This document shows positions 26,974 through 36,079 of a stretch of DNA of 64,000 bases, piece by piece (position 1 is the stretch's first letter; each line of letters opens with the position of its first letter). Made by a program: the position numbers and the translations under genes. The notes under the pieces were generated by a model. The model did no database searches. It saw nothing but the letters and a program-made list of their open reading frames with translations, and had not been told where the DNA came from. Location of the stretch: positions 1 through 64,000 of the forward strand of contig CAWGGJ010000013.1 of assembly GCA_963822175.1 (NCBI GenBank). Reading direction: 5' to 3'. Source of the stretch: FEB-25 sp963822175 (lineage in GTDB: Bacteria > Chloroflexota > Anaerolineae > Anaerolineales > UBA4823).

Positions 26974-27480
26974 TTAAGGTGTCGTTGTATTATAGAATGG
27001 GCAATCGGGATTATTGAACTGTCCCTGGCCACTACCGTACATTCCACGTCCAGCACCCATCTGGCCAGCACCACGTAACTTCATCCAGTCAGCTTGTGCC
27101 TGAGTCAACACACCATCGTTGAGTGCCTGATCAATTGCCTGGGAACGAACCTCGATCATCAGGGTATGAAACTCATCAAGGGTCAGGCCAGTCGATAATG
27201 CGACCTGAGCCATTGTTTCACCGGCGTCCAGACGGGCTTCCAGGTCGGCAGCAGGAATGCTCAGTGCTTCAGAATATGCTGAGATCATATAATCATGAAG
27301 GATGCCTGTATCTGCAGCCATGGTGCCAGCGCCCATTCCACCGCGAGACTCGCGTCCGCCCATGTAACCAGAACCAGTGCCGGCTGTTTGGTTGGGAGAT
27401 TGAGCGTAAGCAACGCCGACGCTTCCCAAGGTCACTACTACAACCGCTAAAATTACAACTGCTAATACGTACTTGTTCAT
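26974..27480 (-). CDS. Secreted Gly/Met-rich small protein
   Basis: The 168-aa product has a signal peptide (cleavage after AYA, residue 26), a Gly/Met-rich linker, a helical central domain (SIPAADLEARLDAGETMAQV, DGVLTQAQADWM) like those of DUF2680-type bacterial proteins, and a Gly/Met-rich tail. TAGGAG precedes the ATG. Role unknown; possibly envelope-associated. It is a single-gene unit. Confidence 0.7.
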   Translation of the reverse strand: MNKYVLAVVILAVVVVTLGSVGVAYAQSPNQTAGTGSGYMGGRESRGGMGAGTMAADTGILHDYMISAYSEALSIPAADLEARLDAGETMAQVALSTGLTLDEFHTLMIEVRSQAIDQALNDGVLTQAQADWMKLRGAGQMGAGRGMYGSGQGQFNNPDCPFYNTTTP

Positions 27481-27598
27481 TTTGTTTCTCCTAAATGTTT
27501 TAGATTATGTAAGTTGTTTCTTACTTTGATCATGATAACAAATCGATTTGAAGAAGTTGTGAATTAGATTCGAATACCTTGTGAATGTTTTACAGGTG

Positions 27599-28231
27599 TT
27601 ATTTGATTTTGTCCACTTCATTTTGGAGTGCAGTTTTAATGGGAGAAAACTCTGTACCTTTTTGTGTAAGATAATCCTTGATCACAGTAGCTGGAGTGGG
27701 TAGGTCACCCCCGATGATCTGCTGAATGACTTCTACTGGGACTCCCCAATCAAGCAAATCCTGGAAAGTGGTCTTCCCAGTAATTTTTTTATCAGGAAGT
27801 TCATGCTGAGTGGGTAGGGGAGTTGCCAGGGTCTCAGTTGGCGTCACAGTCGGTGGTGTTGTCACTTGTGCGGTAGGCATAGGTGTGACCTGTGAAGGAG
27901 TATTCTCAGGAAGGGTCAGTAGCCAGGTGCGTAGATTGGTTACCGAGAACTCCTCGCTTTCCAGGTCTTTGATGGCAGTCAAAGCTGGTGTATCAGCTGG
28001 CAGGTTGAATTGCGCCAGAAGCTCAGCCAGGGGGACATTATAAATCGTTGAGATTTGTTCCAGGGTCATCCAGCCTTTGATCGTGTTCACATCCTCTGCA
28101 GAAGGTTGCACATCCTGGCCGTCTTTTATTTTTCCAGAAACAGACCAGATGCCTGCAGCCTGAAAGCCCAGGATTGTGCCGAGAAAGACCGTTAATACAA
28201 GGATACCAAAAAGAATGGGTGGGATACGCAT
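27599..28231 (-). CDS. Membrane-anchored partner of the Fe-S protein
   Basis: I start at ATG 28231 behind AGGAG; this avoids a 14-base overlap with the upstream gene. The 210-aa product has an N-terminal membrane segment (residues about 4-26), a helical domain (LEQISTIYNVPLAELLAQF), a Thr/Pro-rich linker and a second small helical domain (TFQDLLDWGVPVEVIQQIIG). It directly follows the 4Fe-4S membrane protein, so it may help it or its partner complex. I do not know the family. Confidence 0.65.
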   Translation of the reverse strand: MRIPPILFGILVLTVFLGTILGFQAAGIWSVSGKIKDGQDVQPSAEDVNTIKGWMTLEQISTIYNVPLAELLAQFNLPADTPALTAIKDLESEEFSVTNLRTWLLTLPENTPSQVTPMPTAQVTTPPTVTPTETLATPLPTQHELPDKKITGKTTFQDLLDWGVPVEVIQQIIGGDLPTPATVIKDYLTQKGTEFSPIKTALQNEVDKIK

Positions 28232-28241
28232 ATATATACTC

Positions 28242-29156
28242 CTACTTCTGTCCAATTAAAGGGATACCAATTTTGACTTCCAATGCGCCGACCCGTGGAC
28301 AAGCACCAACGCATTCCAGGCAACCGATACAATCAACGCTGGTTATGGTGGTTGCTTTGTGCACCGGCAAACCCATCGAACAAGATGTCGTACAAACCTT
28401 ACACACCGTGCAGGCTTCGGATTCACGCTTCAGGTACATTGGGCTTAGCTTGCCCAGTAACCCACTTGCAGCCCCCAAAGGGCAGGCATAACGACACCAG
28501 GGACGTTCAATAAAGATAGATGAAACTAAAGTTATCCCCAAGATAACAAGCCCAGGTGTGAAACTAAATTCAGCAATGTTGATCAATGCAGACCATGGAT
28601 CGTAATCGCGGAAGACCATCACGCCGTATATTGCTGCACCGATGACAGCCCAGGCAAGTACAAAATATTTGATTAACCTCAGGTAACGGTCCAGAAATGC
28701 CAGACGGGCACCACGAACTTTGATGGTTTTCATCGCCTTGCGCAGGATCGGAATTCGCTTACGCAAAAAAGCACTGAAGTTGCTGACCAGGTCTTGAATG
28801 AAACCCAGGGGACAAATCCAACCACAGAAGGCTGAGCGGAACAACAATGCGGTGACTAAAACCGCAATCAATAGGACTACATTGGATAGGTGGGTGTGTG
28901 AGACGAAATTACCGCCATTGGTGATGAATTTATACAATGTTTCCAACCCGCCAAAGGGGCAGTACGCTTCAGGTGATGCAACTACATTCGTGCTACTTTC
29001 ACCTACCAAAGTATGCTGTATCATGAGGTCCAAGATGAATAGGGCGAAGACCAATTGGCTTATTCGGCGAAACGTTTGATGGGTTAGAAAAGATTTCCAG
29101 CCTCGCAGGCGTGGTTTGACAAGACTGGATTTCACCGGTATTGAGTCAGATGTCAT
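28242..29156 (-). CDS. NapH/NosR-like polyferredoxin membrane protein
   Basis: The 304-aa product has about four to five membrane segments. It has the CPFGG motif near residue 67, the CGWICPLGFIQDL and CRYACPLGAASG motifs typical of NapH/NosR/CcoG-type proteins, and two ferredoxin-like cysteine clusters in the C-terminal part (CTVCKVCTTSC, CIGCLECVGACP). Such proteins pass electrons from the quinone pool to periplasmic or extracellular reductases. The partner enzyme is not in the window. Confidence 0.85.
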   Translation of the reverse strand: MTSDSIPVKSSLVKPRLRGWKSFLTHQTFRRISQLVFALFILDLMIQHTLVGESSTNVVASPEAYCPFGGLETLYKFITNGGNFVSHTHLSNVVLLIAVLVTALLFRSAFCGWICPLGFIQDLVSNFSAFLRKRIPILRKAMKTIKVRGARLAFLDRYLRLIKYFVLAWAVIGAAIYGVMVFRDYDPWSALINIAEFSFTPGLVILGITLVSSIFIERPWCRYACPLGAASGLLGKLSPMYLKRESEACTVCKVCTTSCSMGLPVHKATTITSVDCIGCLECVGACPRVGALEVKIGIPLIGQK

Positions 29157-29330
29157 AAGATTAATGCTCCAGGATTTAGAATAGCGGGATTATAAAGAAT
29201 ACATGCAGAAATCTTATGTAGTTCCTATGAATATTTTGTGAATTTATTCGTCATCCATATTTAATTGTTGAATCAGGGAGGGTGTATTGCCTGCCTGGGG
29301 GTGAGATCGAATTTACTCAATCGATAAGTA

Positions 29331-29361
29331 TAAAAACCTCACAGGATATTACCCTGTGAGG
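29331..29361 (-). terminator. Terminator of the panB-aminotransferase operon
   Basis: On the minus strand a 9-bp stem (29353-29361 with 29337-29345) and a 7-base loop are followed by TTTTT, 26 bases after the aminotransferase stop. Confidence 0.85.
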
Positions 29362-29386
29362 CGGATGTCTGTGAAAAGGGATTACC

Positions 29387-30553
29387 TTATAAAGCTTCAA
29401 CAGCCCTCTGGATTCGATCAATTGCCAATTCAATATTCTCGATCGACGTGGAATAAACCAGGCGTAAGTAGCCCTCACCGAACTTCCCAAAAGCAGAGCC
29501 AGGCAGGACAGCCACCCCGGCATGGTCTAGAAGAAAGTCGGCTAATTCGGTGGATTTGAGGCCAAACGATTTGAAGTTGGGGAATACATAAAAAGCACCC
29601 TGGGGACGTTGGCAGGTCACCCGTGCGATGGCATTTAATCCTTCCACGATGACATCCCGCCGTCGTTGATATTCTTCCACCACCCGGCCCACCTGTTCCT
29701 GGGGTCCAGTGAGCGCTTCGATGCCGGCAACCTGGACAAACTGCGCAGTGCATCCCACCGAGTGGGTGAGCAACAATTGCACCTTATTGGCCAGCTCTTT
29801 GGGCATAATGCCAAATCCCAGCCGCCAGCCTGTCATGGCATAGGTCTTGGAGAACCCATCCACGATGATCGTGCGCTCCTGCATGCCTGGCACTGCAGCG
29901 ATCGATGGAATGCTGGCGTTGTCATAGGCGATGCGTCCATATATTTCATCGGACATTACCCAACAGTGGTGCTGAATGGCCTTCCCGGCGATCAGCTCAA
30001 GATCCTCCTGAGGGATTACCCCACCGGTAGGGTTGCCAGGGGAGTTGAGAATGATCAGCCTGGTATGGTCATTGACCAGGAGCTGAAACGCTTCCAGATC
30101 GAAGGAGAAGTTGTTTTCTTCCAGGAGGGGCACAGGCACAGGGATTCCGCCTGCCACACGAATCATGGCTTCATAGGTTGGGAACCCCGGGTTGGGGAAG
30201 ATTACCTCATCACCGGGCTCAACCAATGCCAGTGTGGGAAAGAATAGATTGGGTTTGGCACCCGGGCTGACAACCACCTGGTCGGGGTGAATTTCCAGTC
30301 TTCGCCGTTTGCCGGCATCATTCGCAATCACCTCGCGCAGTGATTTTATCCCGATGGGAGGTGTATAGCGCGTCTGCCCCTGTGTAATCGCATTGATCCC
30401 AGCCTGTTTAATGTTTTCAAATGTATCAAAATCAGGCTGGCCGATTTCAAGATGGATGATTTCACGCCCACTCGCTTCAAGCGCCTGGGCGCGTGCCATC
30501 ACCTGGTAGGCTCCTTCGGGTTCTAGGTGGTCGATCCTGCTGGCAACCCTCAT
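29387..30553 (-). CDS. PLP-dependent aminotransferase (class I/II)
   Basis: The 388-aa product is a fold-type-I aminotransferase with GQPDFDTF near residue 38, NSPGNPTGGV near residue 170, the PLP lysine in DGFSKTYAMTGWRLGFG near residue 235, and a C-terminal LRLVYSTS. Length is normal. Substrates could be aspartate, alanine or an aromatic acid. It overlaps panB by four bases (ATGA), so they form an operon; a role in supplying a transamination for pantothenate or branched-chain metabolism is plausible. Confidence 0.9.
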   Translation of the reverse strand: MRVASRIDHLEPEGAYQVMARAQALEASGREIIHLEIGQPDFDTFENIKQAGINAITQGQTRYTPPIGIKSLREVIANDAGKRRRLEIHPDQVVVSPGAKPNLFFPTLALVEPGDEVIFPNPGFPTYEAMIRVAGGIPVPVPLLEENNFSFDLEAFQLLVNDHTRLIILNSPGNPTGGVIPQEDLELIAGKAIQHHCWVMSDEIYGRIAYDNASIPSIAAVPGMQERTIIVDGFSKTYAMTGWRLGFGIMPKELANKVQLLLTHSVGCTAQFVQVAGIEALTGPQEQVGRVVEEYQRRRDVIVEGLNAIARVTCQRPQGAFYVFPNFKSFGLKSTELADFLLDHAGVAVLPGSAFGKFGEGYLRLVYSTSIENIELAIDRIQRAVEAL

Positions 30554-31401
30554 AGCATACCCATCAGCTCATCGTATTCTTCGTCCTTCATGGTGAACCA
30601 ATGTTCTGGCTGGGGGAAAGTCTGATCGGAGACTTCAGTGACATATTGCTTGAGACCATTCAGGATCACCTCGCCTGCATTTCCGAAGACCTTGGCCATG
30701 CGTGGTTTAAAGCGCGGGTAGAGACCGAACATATCATGGTAGATCAATAGCTGCCCATGGGCATTTGGACCAGATCCCAGGCTCATGATGATGCAGTTTT
30801 CAGCACGCTCGGTGATGATCTTGCAGATACGGTCGGGGACCATTTCCAGAAGGATGGCAAAAGCTCCAGCCTGCTCCAGCGCCTTGGCAGAATCAATGAT
30901 CTTTTTGGCAGATTTGGCAGCCCGCCCCTGCACTTTATGACCTCCCAGGGCAGATGCGCTCTGCGGGGTTAACCCCAGGTGGCCTATGGCAGGGATCCCG
31001 GAATTCACAATCCCACGGATTCGGTCAGCCATTTCCACCCCGCCTTCCAGCTTGATCGAATCGCAGCCGGCTTCAGCCATGAAGCGCCCGGCATTGCGGA
31101 TGGCAGTCTCCACGCTGGGTTGATAGCTCATGTAGGGCATGTCTCCGACAATATGGCAATTGGGTGTGCCCCGCCTCACGGCTGAAGCATGGCGGATCAT
31201 GTCATCCATGGTGGCTGGCAAAGTGGTCTCAAAACCCAGCATGGTCATCGCCAGGCTGTCTCCAACCAGGAGCATATCAAGGCCAGCCTGCTCCATCAAA
31301 TAACCTGTGGGGTAGTCGTAACAGGTGAGCCAGGTGATCGGTTCATGATTGTGAACCTTATCGAACAAGTATGGCAAGCTAACTTTTTTACGTTCTGTCA
31401 T
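30550..31401 (-). CDS. panB: 3-methyl-2-oxobutanoate hydroxymethyltransferase
   Basis: I start at ATG 31401 with GGAGG six bases upstream; the longer reading from 31527 has no support. The 283-aa product has the family motifs YDYPTGYLMEQAG, LLVGDSLAMTMLG, DMPYMSYQ, DSIKLEGG and IGHLGLTPQ. It transfers a hydroxymethyl group from methylenetetrahydrofolate to 2-oxoisovalerate to give ketopantoate, an early step of pantothenate synthesis. No panC or panD is nearby. Confidence 0.93.
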   Translation of the reverse strand: MTERKKVSLPYLFDKVHNHEPITWLTCYDYPTGYLMEQAGLDMLLVGDSLAMTMLGFETTLPATMDDMIRHASAVRRGTPNCHIVGDMPYMSYQPSVETAIRNAGRFMAEAGCDSIKLEGGVEMADRIRGIVNSGIPAIGHLGLTPQSASALGGHKVQGRAAKSAKKIIDSAKALEQAGAFAILLEMVPDRICKIITERAENCIIMSLGSGPNAHGQLLIYHDMFGLYPRFKPRMAKVFGNAGEVILNGLKQYVTEVSDQTFPQPEHWFTMKDEEYDELMGML

Positions 31402-31604
31402 TGAATCCTCCATATTTATATTTAAATAACTATCCGAAACGATGTGTGTGATACGTGACTGATTTATATGTGTATATTCTATCGCAAGTGTGGGAACCGG
31501 ATGCTCTATCTCTACCTTAACGCACACTATTGAGAATTTCGCATCATTATTTGTATACTTGTTTGATACAATAGCTTTTTTGTAACCGACTTCGGAGAGA
31601 ACAC

Positions 31605-32717
31605 ATGCACACTGAAACGATCGCGCAATGGCAGCATACCCATGTCTTTGGACAGGACCAGATCCGGTCCGGAGAGCGGCGCACCCTATTTGTCATCATC
31701 ATGACGGGGTTAATGATGGTGGGTGAAATCGCTGCAGGGATCATTTTTGGTTCGATGGCACTTACTGCGGACGGCATCCATATGGGTTCCCACATGGTTG
31801 GGCTTGGAGTCACATTCTTCGCCTATATCTATGCCCGTAAGCATGCTTATGATCCGCGTTTTAGTTTTGGCACAGGGAAGGTGAATGCCCTGGCAGGATA
31901 TTCGAGTGCCATGATCCTTATTTTTATTGCCCTATTCATGGCCTATGAGAGTATCATACGCATCATCAATCCAGTTGATATTTTCTATAACCAGGCAATC
32001 GCGGTTGCAGTGATCGGCTTGATCGTGAATGGCGTCAGCATGGTGATCCTGGGCGAGAAGGATCATACCCATGCCCATGGTGACCATGCTCACGAGGCAG
32101 ATGAACATGCAGACCAGGATCATACTCATGAACATGATGACCAGCACCCCGACGATCAGTTATACACCATAGACGACCACCACCTCGATGGTGATTGTGA
32201 TGCTAAAGAAGACCTTCATCATGACGATCATGATCACGAGGCTGATGAAATATCACACAGCATTCATTCTCATGCCCATGTTGGTACTGGTGAAGACCAC
32301 AATTTAAAGGCCGCATATTTACATGTATTAACTGATGCAATGACCTCAGTGCTGGCGATCATTGCCCTGCTGGCAGCCAAATATTTCAACCTGGTATGGA
32401 TGGACCCCTTGATGGGCATCGTGGGCGCAATTCTGGTGATCCGCTGGTCGATCGGGTTGCTACAAGGAACTACCAAAGTGTTACTGGACCACCAAACCCC
32501 TGAAAATATGCAAAAAAGGATTACCGGAATTTTGGAGAGTTATAAAGACACCAGGGTGACTGACCTTCATATCTGGTCCATCGGGCCAGGCATATACTCA
32601 TCAGAAGTTTCTCTGGTAACCAGACATCCTGAACCACCGAATAAATACAAAACCTTGATCCCACAAGACACTGGGGTAGTGCATGCAACAGTTGAGGTTC
32701 ACTATTGCCCGGATTAA
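31605..32717 (+). CDS. dmeF: CDF-family metal exporter, DmeF-like
   Basis: The 370-aa membrane protein begins with a HTHVFGQDQ-like motif typical of DmeF. It has six membrane segments with HxxxD-type metal sites (ADGIHMGSHM and LHVLTDAMTS). A long histidine/aspartate-rich cytoplasmic loop (residues about 148-230) separates the halves. DmeF-type proteins export Co2+ or Ni2+. GGAGAG precedes the ATG. It is divergent from panB and ends in a clear terminator. Confidence 0.88.
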   Translation: MHTETIAQWQHTHVFGQDQIRSGERRTLFVIIMTGLMMVGEIAAGIIFGSMALTADGIHMGSHMVGLGVTFFAYIYARKHAYDPRFSFGTGKVNALAGYSSAMILIFIALFMAYESIIRIINPVDIFYNQAIAVAVIGLIVNGVSMVILGEKDHTHAHGDHAHEADEHADQDHTHEHDDQHPDDQLYTIDDHHLDGDCDAKEDLHHDDHDHEADEISHSIHSHAHVGTGEDHNLKAAYLHVLTDAMTSVLAIIALLAAKYFNLVWMDPLMGIVGAILVIRWSIGLLQGTTKVLLDHQTPENMQKRITGILESYKDTRVTDLHIWSIGPGIYSSEVSLVTRHPEPPNKYKTLIPQDTGVVHATVEVHYCPD

Positions 32718-32759
32718 TTCACTTATCAGCTCCATTGAAAAATTAGACAGGAGTTAATT

Positions 32760-32803
32760 GGGTGTTCACCAGATGAAATTGTTATGGTGAACACCCTTTT
32801 TTT
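32760..32803 (+). terminator. Terminator after dmeF-like gene
   Basis: An 11-bp stem (32760-32770 with 32786-32796) with a 15-base loop is followed by seven T, 43 bases past the stop codon. Confidence 0.9.
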
Positions 32804-32844
32804 CCTGACGAAATGTTTACATCAACGATTGTTGGAGGAACAAA

Positions 32845-33360
32845 ATGATTACCACTCACCCTCTTGTTTTACAATTGAGGTTCACGCGTAACGAATTCAT
32901 ACGGGCTCTCAAAGGATTATCGGAGGAGGATGCAACAAAGCGCCTGCTGCCGATGAATTGCATCAGCTGGAATTTGGGTCACCTGGCATGGCAGGAACAG
33001 AAATATAACCTTTATTACGGGATGGGACAAATACCGTACCCGGAGGTTGATAAATTGTTTGGGTATGGCTGCCCGGCAAGCACCCCGTCACTGCGTGAGA
33101 TGCTCAAAACCTGGAGGAGCATCACCCAGGACACCGACCCATGGCTAGACACCCTGACCAGTGCACAGCTTGAGGACTTGGTGGTGAAAAAAGACGGCAC
33201 AAAACTGCAACGCACATACGGTTCTTTACTGCAGCGAATGATCTACCATTACTGGTACCATAACGGAGAAAACCTGGCCATCCGTCAGATGCTTGGACAC
33301 ACTGAACTACCGCAATTCGTCGGCAATATCGATCGCCAGGCACCGTATGTTCCCGACTGA
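32845..33360 (+). CDS. DinB-like four-helix protein
   Basis: The 171-aa product fits the DinB/YfiT four-helix-bundle fold, with three histidines where the metal site is expected: WNLGHLAWQE near residue 48, YHYWYHNGENL near residue 135, and a HTELPQFVG end. Such proteins are thiol-dependent transferases or of unknown function. GGAGG precedes the ATG. Confidence 0.8.
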   Translation: MITTHPLVLQLRFTRNEFIRALKGLSEEDATKRLLPMNCISWNLGHLAWQEQKYNLYYGMGQIPYPEVDKLFGYGCPASTPSLREMLKTWRSITQDTDPWLDTLTSAQLEDLVVKKDGTKLQRTYGSLLQRMIYHYWYHNGENLAIRQMLGHTELPQFVGNIDRQAPYVPD

Positions 33361-33425
33361 TTCACACATTATTTCCAATATGCCAATATTACGATAAAAG
33401 AATTTTGGCCGTTGAATAAAACGAT

Positions 33426-33453
33426 CGGTCGTTATCTATATAGATAACGACCG
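33426..33453. terminator. Perfect 28-bp palindrome, bidirectional terminator
   Basis: Two 14-base arms are perfectly complementary (CGGTCGTTATCTAT and its complement). It lies between convergent genes. On the minus strand it is followed by ATCGTTTTATT, which fits a terminator for the carboxypeptidase gene. Confidence 0.75.
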
Positions 33454-33514
33454 TTGCGTTTAATACAATTATTTTACTTTTAGAATAACCTTATTTACTT
33501 CCTACATACAATCC

Positions 33515-35635
33515 TCATCGGCGTGGCGTTGTGGCAAATGCAATATTTGAATAGCCTGAGTTACCACTCGCATTGTATGCATAAATGCGATAGCGGTAGG
33601 TGGTATTGGCGTTCAGCTTCGTGTTGGCGTAAGAGGTAACGTTCGCACCCACCGTGGCGATCAATGAAAAGTTGGTGCAGGTTGAACCCTTGCAGCGTTC
33701 AATTCGAAATCCGGTTTCATTAACTGAATTATCAGTCCAGGTCAAATTAATCTGACTTTTTGAGACAGCCGTTGCAACCAGGTTGGATGGAGCGGCAGGA
33801 ACGGCAGGCGCTGCCTGGGTTACTGCAGTTGCTGTGTTGGAATAATCTGAGTCACCGGCAGCATTGTAGGCTCGAACCCTATAGCTGTAGCTGGTGGAGG
33901 CAGTTAGCCCGGTGTTTGAATAGCTGGTGACATTGGCACCAACCGTGGCGATTTGGATAAATTCGGTGCAACCCACGCCAGTGCAGCGTTCGATCTTGAA
34001 ACCTTGCTCGTTATCAGCATCTGTCCATGTCAGGTTGATCTGGCTGCTGGAAACAGCTGTGGCTACCAGGTTGGATGGAGCTACAGGAACGGCTGGTGCT
34101 GCCTGGGTTAGTGCAGTTGCTGTGTTGGAATAATCTGAGTCACCGGATGCATTATAGGCTCGAACCCTATAGCTGTAGCTGGTGGAGGCAGATAGCCCGG
34201 TGTTCGAATAGCTGGTGACATTGGCACCAACCGTGGTGATTTGGGTAAAATCGGTGCAACCCAAGCCAGTGCAGCGTTCGATCTTGAAACCTTGCTCGTT
34301 ATCAGAATCTGTCCATGTCAGGTTGATCTGGCTGCTGGAAATGGCAGTGGCAGAAAGACCAGTTGGTGCTTGTGGTGGTGTAATGCTGCAGTAAGTTCCT
34401 TCTTTGCCGATGACCCGGTATGGGCAGTCAGCTTGTTGGATGATATAGCGTACCGAGGCTTCGTTGACACTGGTTAGCGCTGGAATCTCGGACCCAGGTG
34501 GATAAAACGTGTTACTTCCCATTTCGAAGGTATACATGAATATCTTATGAGTCCCGTATGCCCAATCATCCGTAGTCCCATCAGTAATATAGAGATCACT
34601 GGCTTGCTGAGCTGTGTATCCGTTCGATTGGGCCATCACCTGTCCCATCGCGACAAATACGTCATGATCATCCTGCGTCATGTCACTTGGGACATCGGTA
34701 TAAGTGTATCCATACGGCCAAAGGACTAATTTGGCGTACGAGTGAAACGTGATCGCTGTTTTGATCTGCTGGATACCGTCCACGACACGGCTATTGATGA
34801 AGTCTCGAATGTGCTGTGTCTCGGGGGCAGAAAAAGCTGAAGGACCTCGGTAGGTATCGCTGGAAGGAAAACCACTCGATCCGCCACAGCAGCCCCATTT
34901 GTACCCATAATTGCGATTCAAATCAGTGCCAACATAGAGCGATCCAGGGTTGGGTTGGCGATTTTTGCGCCAAGAACGGTATGAACCGGTGGCAATGTCG
35001 TATTCACTGCCATCCGGATTGGTGCTATAGATGATATAGACCTCGCGCGAGTTCACCAGTTCTGTGATTTGTTGGTCAGAGCCATAGTTGTCAGCCAGTA
35101 AATGCAGGATGGAAAGCGTCATCTCAACAGTGATGTGCTCGCGAGCATGATGCTGACCAATGAACAAGACCTCGGGCTCAGTTTCGTCAGCTCCAACGTT
35201 GTCACTGATCTTGGTCGCCCACATTTCGCGACCCTCATACGATTGTCCAATGCTGAACGTGTAAAGAATATCAGGATGGGCAGCTGAAACCTGCTGGATT
35301 TCCGCTACCATTTCAGCGTAGTTATGGTAAGCAGCGTCTGCTGGTGGAAAATCCAATACCTCGGCAACCTGCTCAATAGGATACCCAAGCTTTGCAATTT
35401 GGTTCGCCTCTTGGGGAGTGGCGCGGATAACCACATAGTTCTCATGAATCTCAATAATATCAGCACCTGTTTGAGCGATTGACGTTCGATCTTCCTTGGT
35501 GGAAATATTGTCAACCCGATACGTATTCACATCGTTGGTTTCAGCAATGCCAAGTGCTGTAGTTGGTATTACAACCAAAATAAGGATAGTGATAAAGATA
35601 CCTATAATGAAACTGTGAGAAATATTAATTTTCAT
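33515..35635 (-). CDS. Secreted M14 zinc carboxypeptidase with three FN3 domains
   Basis: The 706-aa protein has a signal peptide (residues 1-31) and a propeptide-like segment. An M14 catalytic domain follows with the zinc motif HARE (H163-E166), DLNRNYGYKWG, TFHSYAKLVLWPYG and the catalytic Glu in YTFEMGSN. Three fibronectin type III domains of about 96 residues each follow; the first two are nearly identical at DNA level (offset 288 bases). It should trim C-terminal residues from peptides outside the cell. GAGGAAGG precedes the ATG. Confidence 0.92.
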   Translation of the reverse strand: MKINISHSFIIGIFITILILVVIPTTALGIAETNDVNTYRVDNISTKEDRTSIAQTGADIIEIHENYVVIRATPQEANQIAKLGYPIEQVAEVLDFPPADAAYHNYAEMVAEIQQVSAAHPDILYTFSIGQSYEGREMWATKISDNVGADETEPEVLFIGQHHAREHITVEMTLSILHLLADNYGSDQQITELVNSREVYIIYSTNPDGSEYDIATGSYRSWRKNRQPNPGSLYVGTDLNRNYGYKWGCCGGSSGFPSSDTYRGPSAFSAPETQHIRDFINSRVVDGIQQIKTAITFHSYAKLVLWPYGYTYTDVPSDMTQDDHDVFVAMGQVMAQSNGYTAQQASDLYITDGTTDDWAYGTHKIFMYTFEMGSNTFYPPGSEIPALTSVNEASVRYIIQQADCPYRVIGKEGTYCSITPPQAPTGLSATAISSSQINLTWTDSDNEQGFKIERCTGLGCTDFTQITTVGANVTSYSNTGLSASTSYSYRVRAYNASGDSDYSNTATALTQAAPAVPVAPSNLVATAVSSSQINLTWTDADNEQGFKIERCTGVGCTEFIQIATVGANVTSYSNTGLTASTSYSYRVRAYNAAGDSDYSNTATAVTQAAPAVPAAPSNLVATAVSKSQINLTWTDNSVNETGFRIERCKGSTCTNFSLIATVGANVTSYANTKLNANTTYRYRIYAYNASGNSGYSNIAFATTPRR

Positions 35636-36079
35636 GCTATCCTTCCTCTAGGTTTGTCTTCCTATATGTAGAATTCTTAAAAACAAGATGATACCGAAGA
35701 ATCAGGTTTAACTTATGGCAGAAATGGACACATCGATATTCGTACGAAAATTTATGTATTATTTAACAACATATTTGGTTGATGGGTGCGCGTGTGGATA
35801 CATCAGTGATACTTTAATAATATTTCGCTTGCCTTGGATCAAGAGATGAGGCACTTTTTGTTCCCTGTTCAAAAATTAACCTCATAAACAATCAACTTTA
35901 ATAGTATAGCAAATATATAACCAAATAAGTTAGTGACATTAGTCACATATATATCAACTTACTATTTTTGTCCATTCTCGATGTTGGTGTGGCCAGTGTT
36001 TTAACGTCTCCGTATATGTGGATTTATAAAAAAGCTGAGCGTCTTATATCCTGCACAGCAAGAATTCAAATAACAAGCT
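35636..36079. other. A/T-rich intergenic region
   Basis: This lies between the M14 carboxypeptidase (its promoter should be here) and the end of the VIT1 fusion gene. I see no ORF with coding character, no strong hairpin and none of the repeats found elsewhere in the window. Confidence 0.5.

Noticed and set aside
33426..33453. 28-bp perfect palindrome as an operator
   Set aside because: It lies between convergent genes and is followed by a T-rich stretch, so a bidirectional terminator is simpler.
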